Origin: Aquibium oceanicum
GTDB lineage: Bacteria; Pseudomonadota; Alphaproteobacteria; Rhizobiales; Rhizobiaceae
Reading direction: 5' to 3'
Assembly: GCF_001889605.1 (NCBI RefSeq)
Contig: NZ_CP018171.1
Location: 1,302,001 to 1,366,000 of the forward strand
Length of the DNA: 64,000 bases
Below the pieces are notes generated by a model. It was given only the letters and a program-made list of their open reading frames with translations, searched no databases and was not told the DNA's origin. How positions within the stretch are numbered: position 1 is the stretch's first letter; each line of letters starts with the position of its first letter. The translations under genes were made by a program, and so were the position numbers. Positions 62,674 to 64,000 of this stretch are shown one piece after another.

Positions 62674-62726
62674 GATGGCTCCACCTTCTCAGGAGTTGGA
62701 GCCTCCGGCAAACCCGGGGCGGTTCA

Positions 62727-63925
62727 GTACCGACGTCTGTAACGCAAGGAAGAAGTGGCATCGCGGGCAACGCATCGCACAAGCCATCGCCATCCTTGTC
62801 ACCACCGATAGTCAGCTTGTCGCCGGGCAAATAGACGGTTCCCAGGAGCTTCTCGGCGTGCCGACTTTCGATCTTGAACTCGCGGACTTTGCCCGAAATG
62901 GGCTGAACATACATGAGGACGCCCGCCATGGGGCCGTCCTCAGGGGCAACAAGAGAGATCGTTGAATCGTTCTTGAGTTCAAGCTTCGCGTCTTTCCCTC
63001 TGAAGACGAAGCTGACGTTGTGCCCTAGCAGCTTAGCCATTTTGTCGAGCTTCAGAGCACCGTCCTTGATGACGTATATACCCGGCGCAAGCCTAACCTC
63101 TGAATTTTCAGTGATCTCCAGGCCATCGCAATAGGTGCCGGGTGACAGTGTTCGGATCTCTTTTTCGATCTTCAGCTTGGTGAACTTGCACCCCGAGCTG
63201 GCCGCCTGATCCATCACGGGAGCACGAAGCGCCAGAGGGTCACGAATTATGGGACAGTCGGTAACCGGTAGGGGTGAGAAGTTGATGCTCCTACCGCGAA
63301 AGCCGCCGACGGAACACGAGAATTGAGCCACGATCCGGGAAACGTCCTTCGCGGCAAGACCGCTCGGATGTTTCGAATTGGTGTATGTCGAACATCCTTG
63401 AGCCCTTATCTCTGACTTACCACTGATTTTGAACACCTCTTTGCCGCTCTTGGCTTGCACAATGATGCACAGCATCGCTTGGCCGTGAGCACGAGCCACT
63501 GCGCGAACGGTGATCTGGGGACTTCCGGTGAAATAGCCAAGGAAGAAGTAGCCATAGTGATCTTGAGTAAGGGATAATTCGATTCTGCGCTTTGCTTCAT
63601 CGATCACTACTTCGGTCTGGAATGTCGCGCCGGCGAAGCGATCCACAAGATTCGCTGATACGACGGATTCCGCAACCTGCTTTGCTGTGGTGGTATTCCA
63701 GCCCTTCATGCCCGCTTCCGTAGCGACGGCCATCACTGCTGCGTCCGCTGTATTCTGCAATTGGTTTTCTTGGTTCTCAAAAACATAGAGGTCGATGGCG
63801 CCGCCAACGACACCGAGAAGCATAGGTGCAATCAAGGCAGCCGTAACTGCGAAATTGCCCAGCCGATCGGCAACGAAGGCTGAAAAGGACTGTCCAAGGC
63901 GGACAATTGCGGATGGCCGTTTCAT
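62727..63925 (-). pseudogene. TadG-like pilus protein, 5-prime part (split by IS3 element)
   Basis: About 400 codons from the ATG at 63925. A basic leader and TM helix, [48 protein letters not shown] (about residues 24-70), match the TadE/TadG-like Flp pilus-associated proteins. The rest is periplasmic with cysteines. An in-frame ATG also exists at 64000 at the window edge. The frame runs into the IS and would stop at 62597 as a chimeric protein. The intact gene would be 448 aa. Confidence 0.83.
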
Positions 63926-64000
63926 ACGAGCGAAGTTAGCCGAGTTTACTAAATTCCTTGTTAAGCGCGGACTGAACCGTAGCAATTGATGATCGCGCAT

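Larger units (their letters stand above)
61406..62726 (-). mobile_element. Complete IS3-family insertion sequence
   Basis: A 1321-bp element. Its ends are perfect 26-bp inverted repeats (61406-61431 and 62701-62726) starting TGAACCGCC and ending with the complementary GGTTCA. It is flanked by GTAC on both sides, which fits a 4-bp target duplication, though GTAC is itself a palindrome. It carries orfA and orfB in the usual overlapping arrangement. It lies in the tadG-like gene and splits it cleanly. Confidence 0.95.

Noticed and set aside
62597-62726. Continuation of the TadG-like protein to 62597
   Set aside because: These codons belong to the IS3 end and leader; the genuine continuation is at 61405-61254.

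Overview
The window is high-GC, densely packed chromosomal DNA of an alphaproteobacterium, most like a Rhizobiales / Phyllobacteriaceae genome (Mesorhizobium, Aminobacter and relatives). Grounds for this: the aerobic cob gene set with CbtAB cobalt uptake, 5-aminolevulinate synthase (the C4 haem route), a HutF-type histidine pathway, TRAP transporters, frequent TTG/GTG starts and many ATGA start/stop overlaps. Genus is an inference from gene content; no marker gene settles it.

Layout. 1-11.5 kb: cobalamin biosynthesis, with two cobalamin riboswitches back to back (5028-5206 minus, 5293-5467 plus) driving DUF1636-cobW-cobN-cobG leftward and cbtB-cbtA-cobP-cobO-cobQ rightward; cobD and cobC follow and share a CATG as overlapping start codons. 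11.7-12.3 kb: an exported tandem-repeat protein and tRNA-Gly(GCC). 12.5-23.5 kb: a catabolic locus with LigAB-type ring-cleavage dioxygenase, Tat-exported amidohydrolase, lone MetE C-terminal domain and IclR regulator on the minus strand, and citryl-CoA-lyase-like enzyme, CoA transferase, YciI protein, TRAP transporter and FMN reductase on the plus strand. 23.5-34.7 kb: RNase D-like nuclease, M20 peptidase, a TetR-controlled run of small ligand-binding folds, a lipid kinase, a probable sRNA at 30.0 kb, polA, an EEP-fold hydrolase and a Zur/Fur regulator. 35-42.3 kb: a soluble chemoreceptor, an exported metacaspase followed by two uncharacterised exported/membrane proteins, and two divergent secreted trypsin-fold proteases. 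42.4-51.3 kb: hemA with a candidate FNR/FixK box and the complete five-step histidine pathway (hutFC / hutIHGU) around one HutC-like operator. 51.3-57.3 kb: small enzymes, a mosaic intergenic repeat block, and an ArsR-SRPBCC pair with an exact operator palindrome. 57.3-64 kb: an accessory region in which an M29 aminopeptidase gene is cut off next to a tyrosine integrase, followed by an HD-GYP protein and a TadG-like gene split by a complete IS3-family element with intact ends.

How it fits together. The first 11 kb is a cobalt import and late B12 assembly regulon under riboswitch feedback. The 12.5-23.5 kb block looks like uptake and degradation of an aromatic or tricarboxylic acid with CoA activation, probably under IclR control. 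The most unusual block is 36.6-42.3 kb, where an exported caspase-fold protease, two exported partners and two secreted serine proteases sit side by side. The clearest evidence of recent change is at 58-64 kb.
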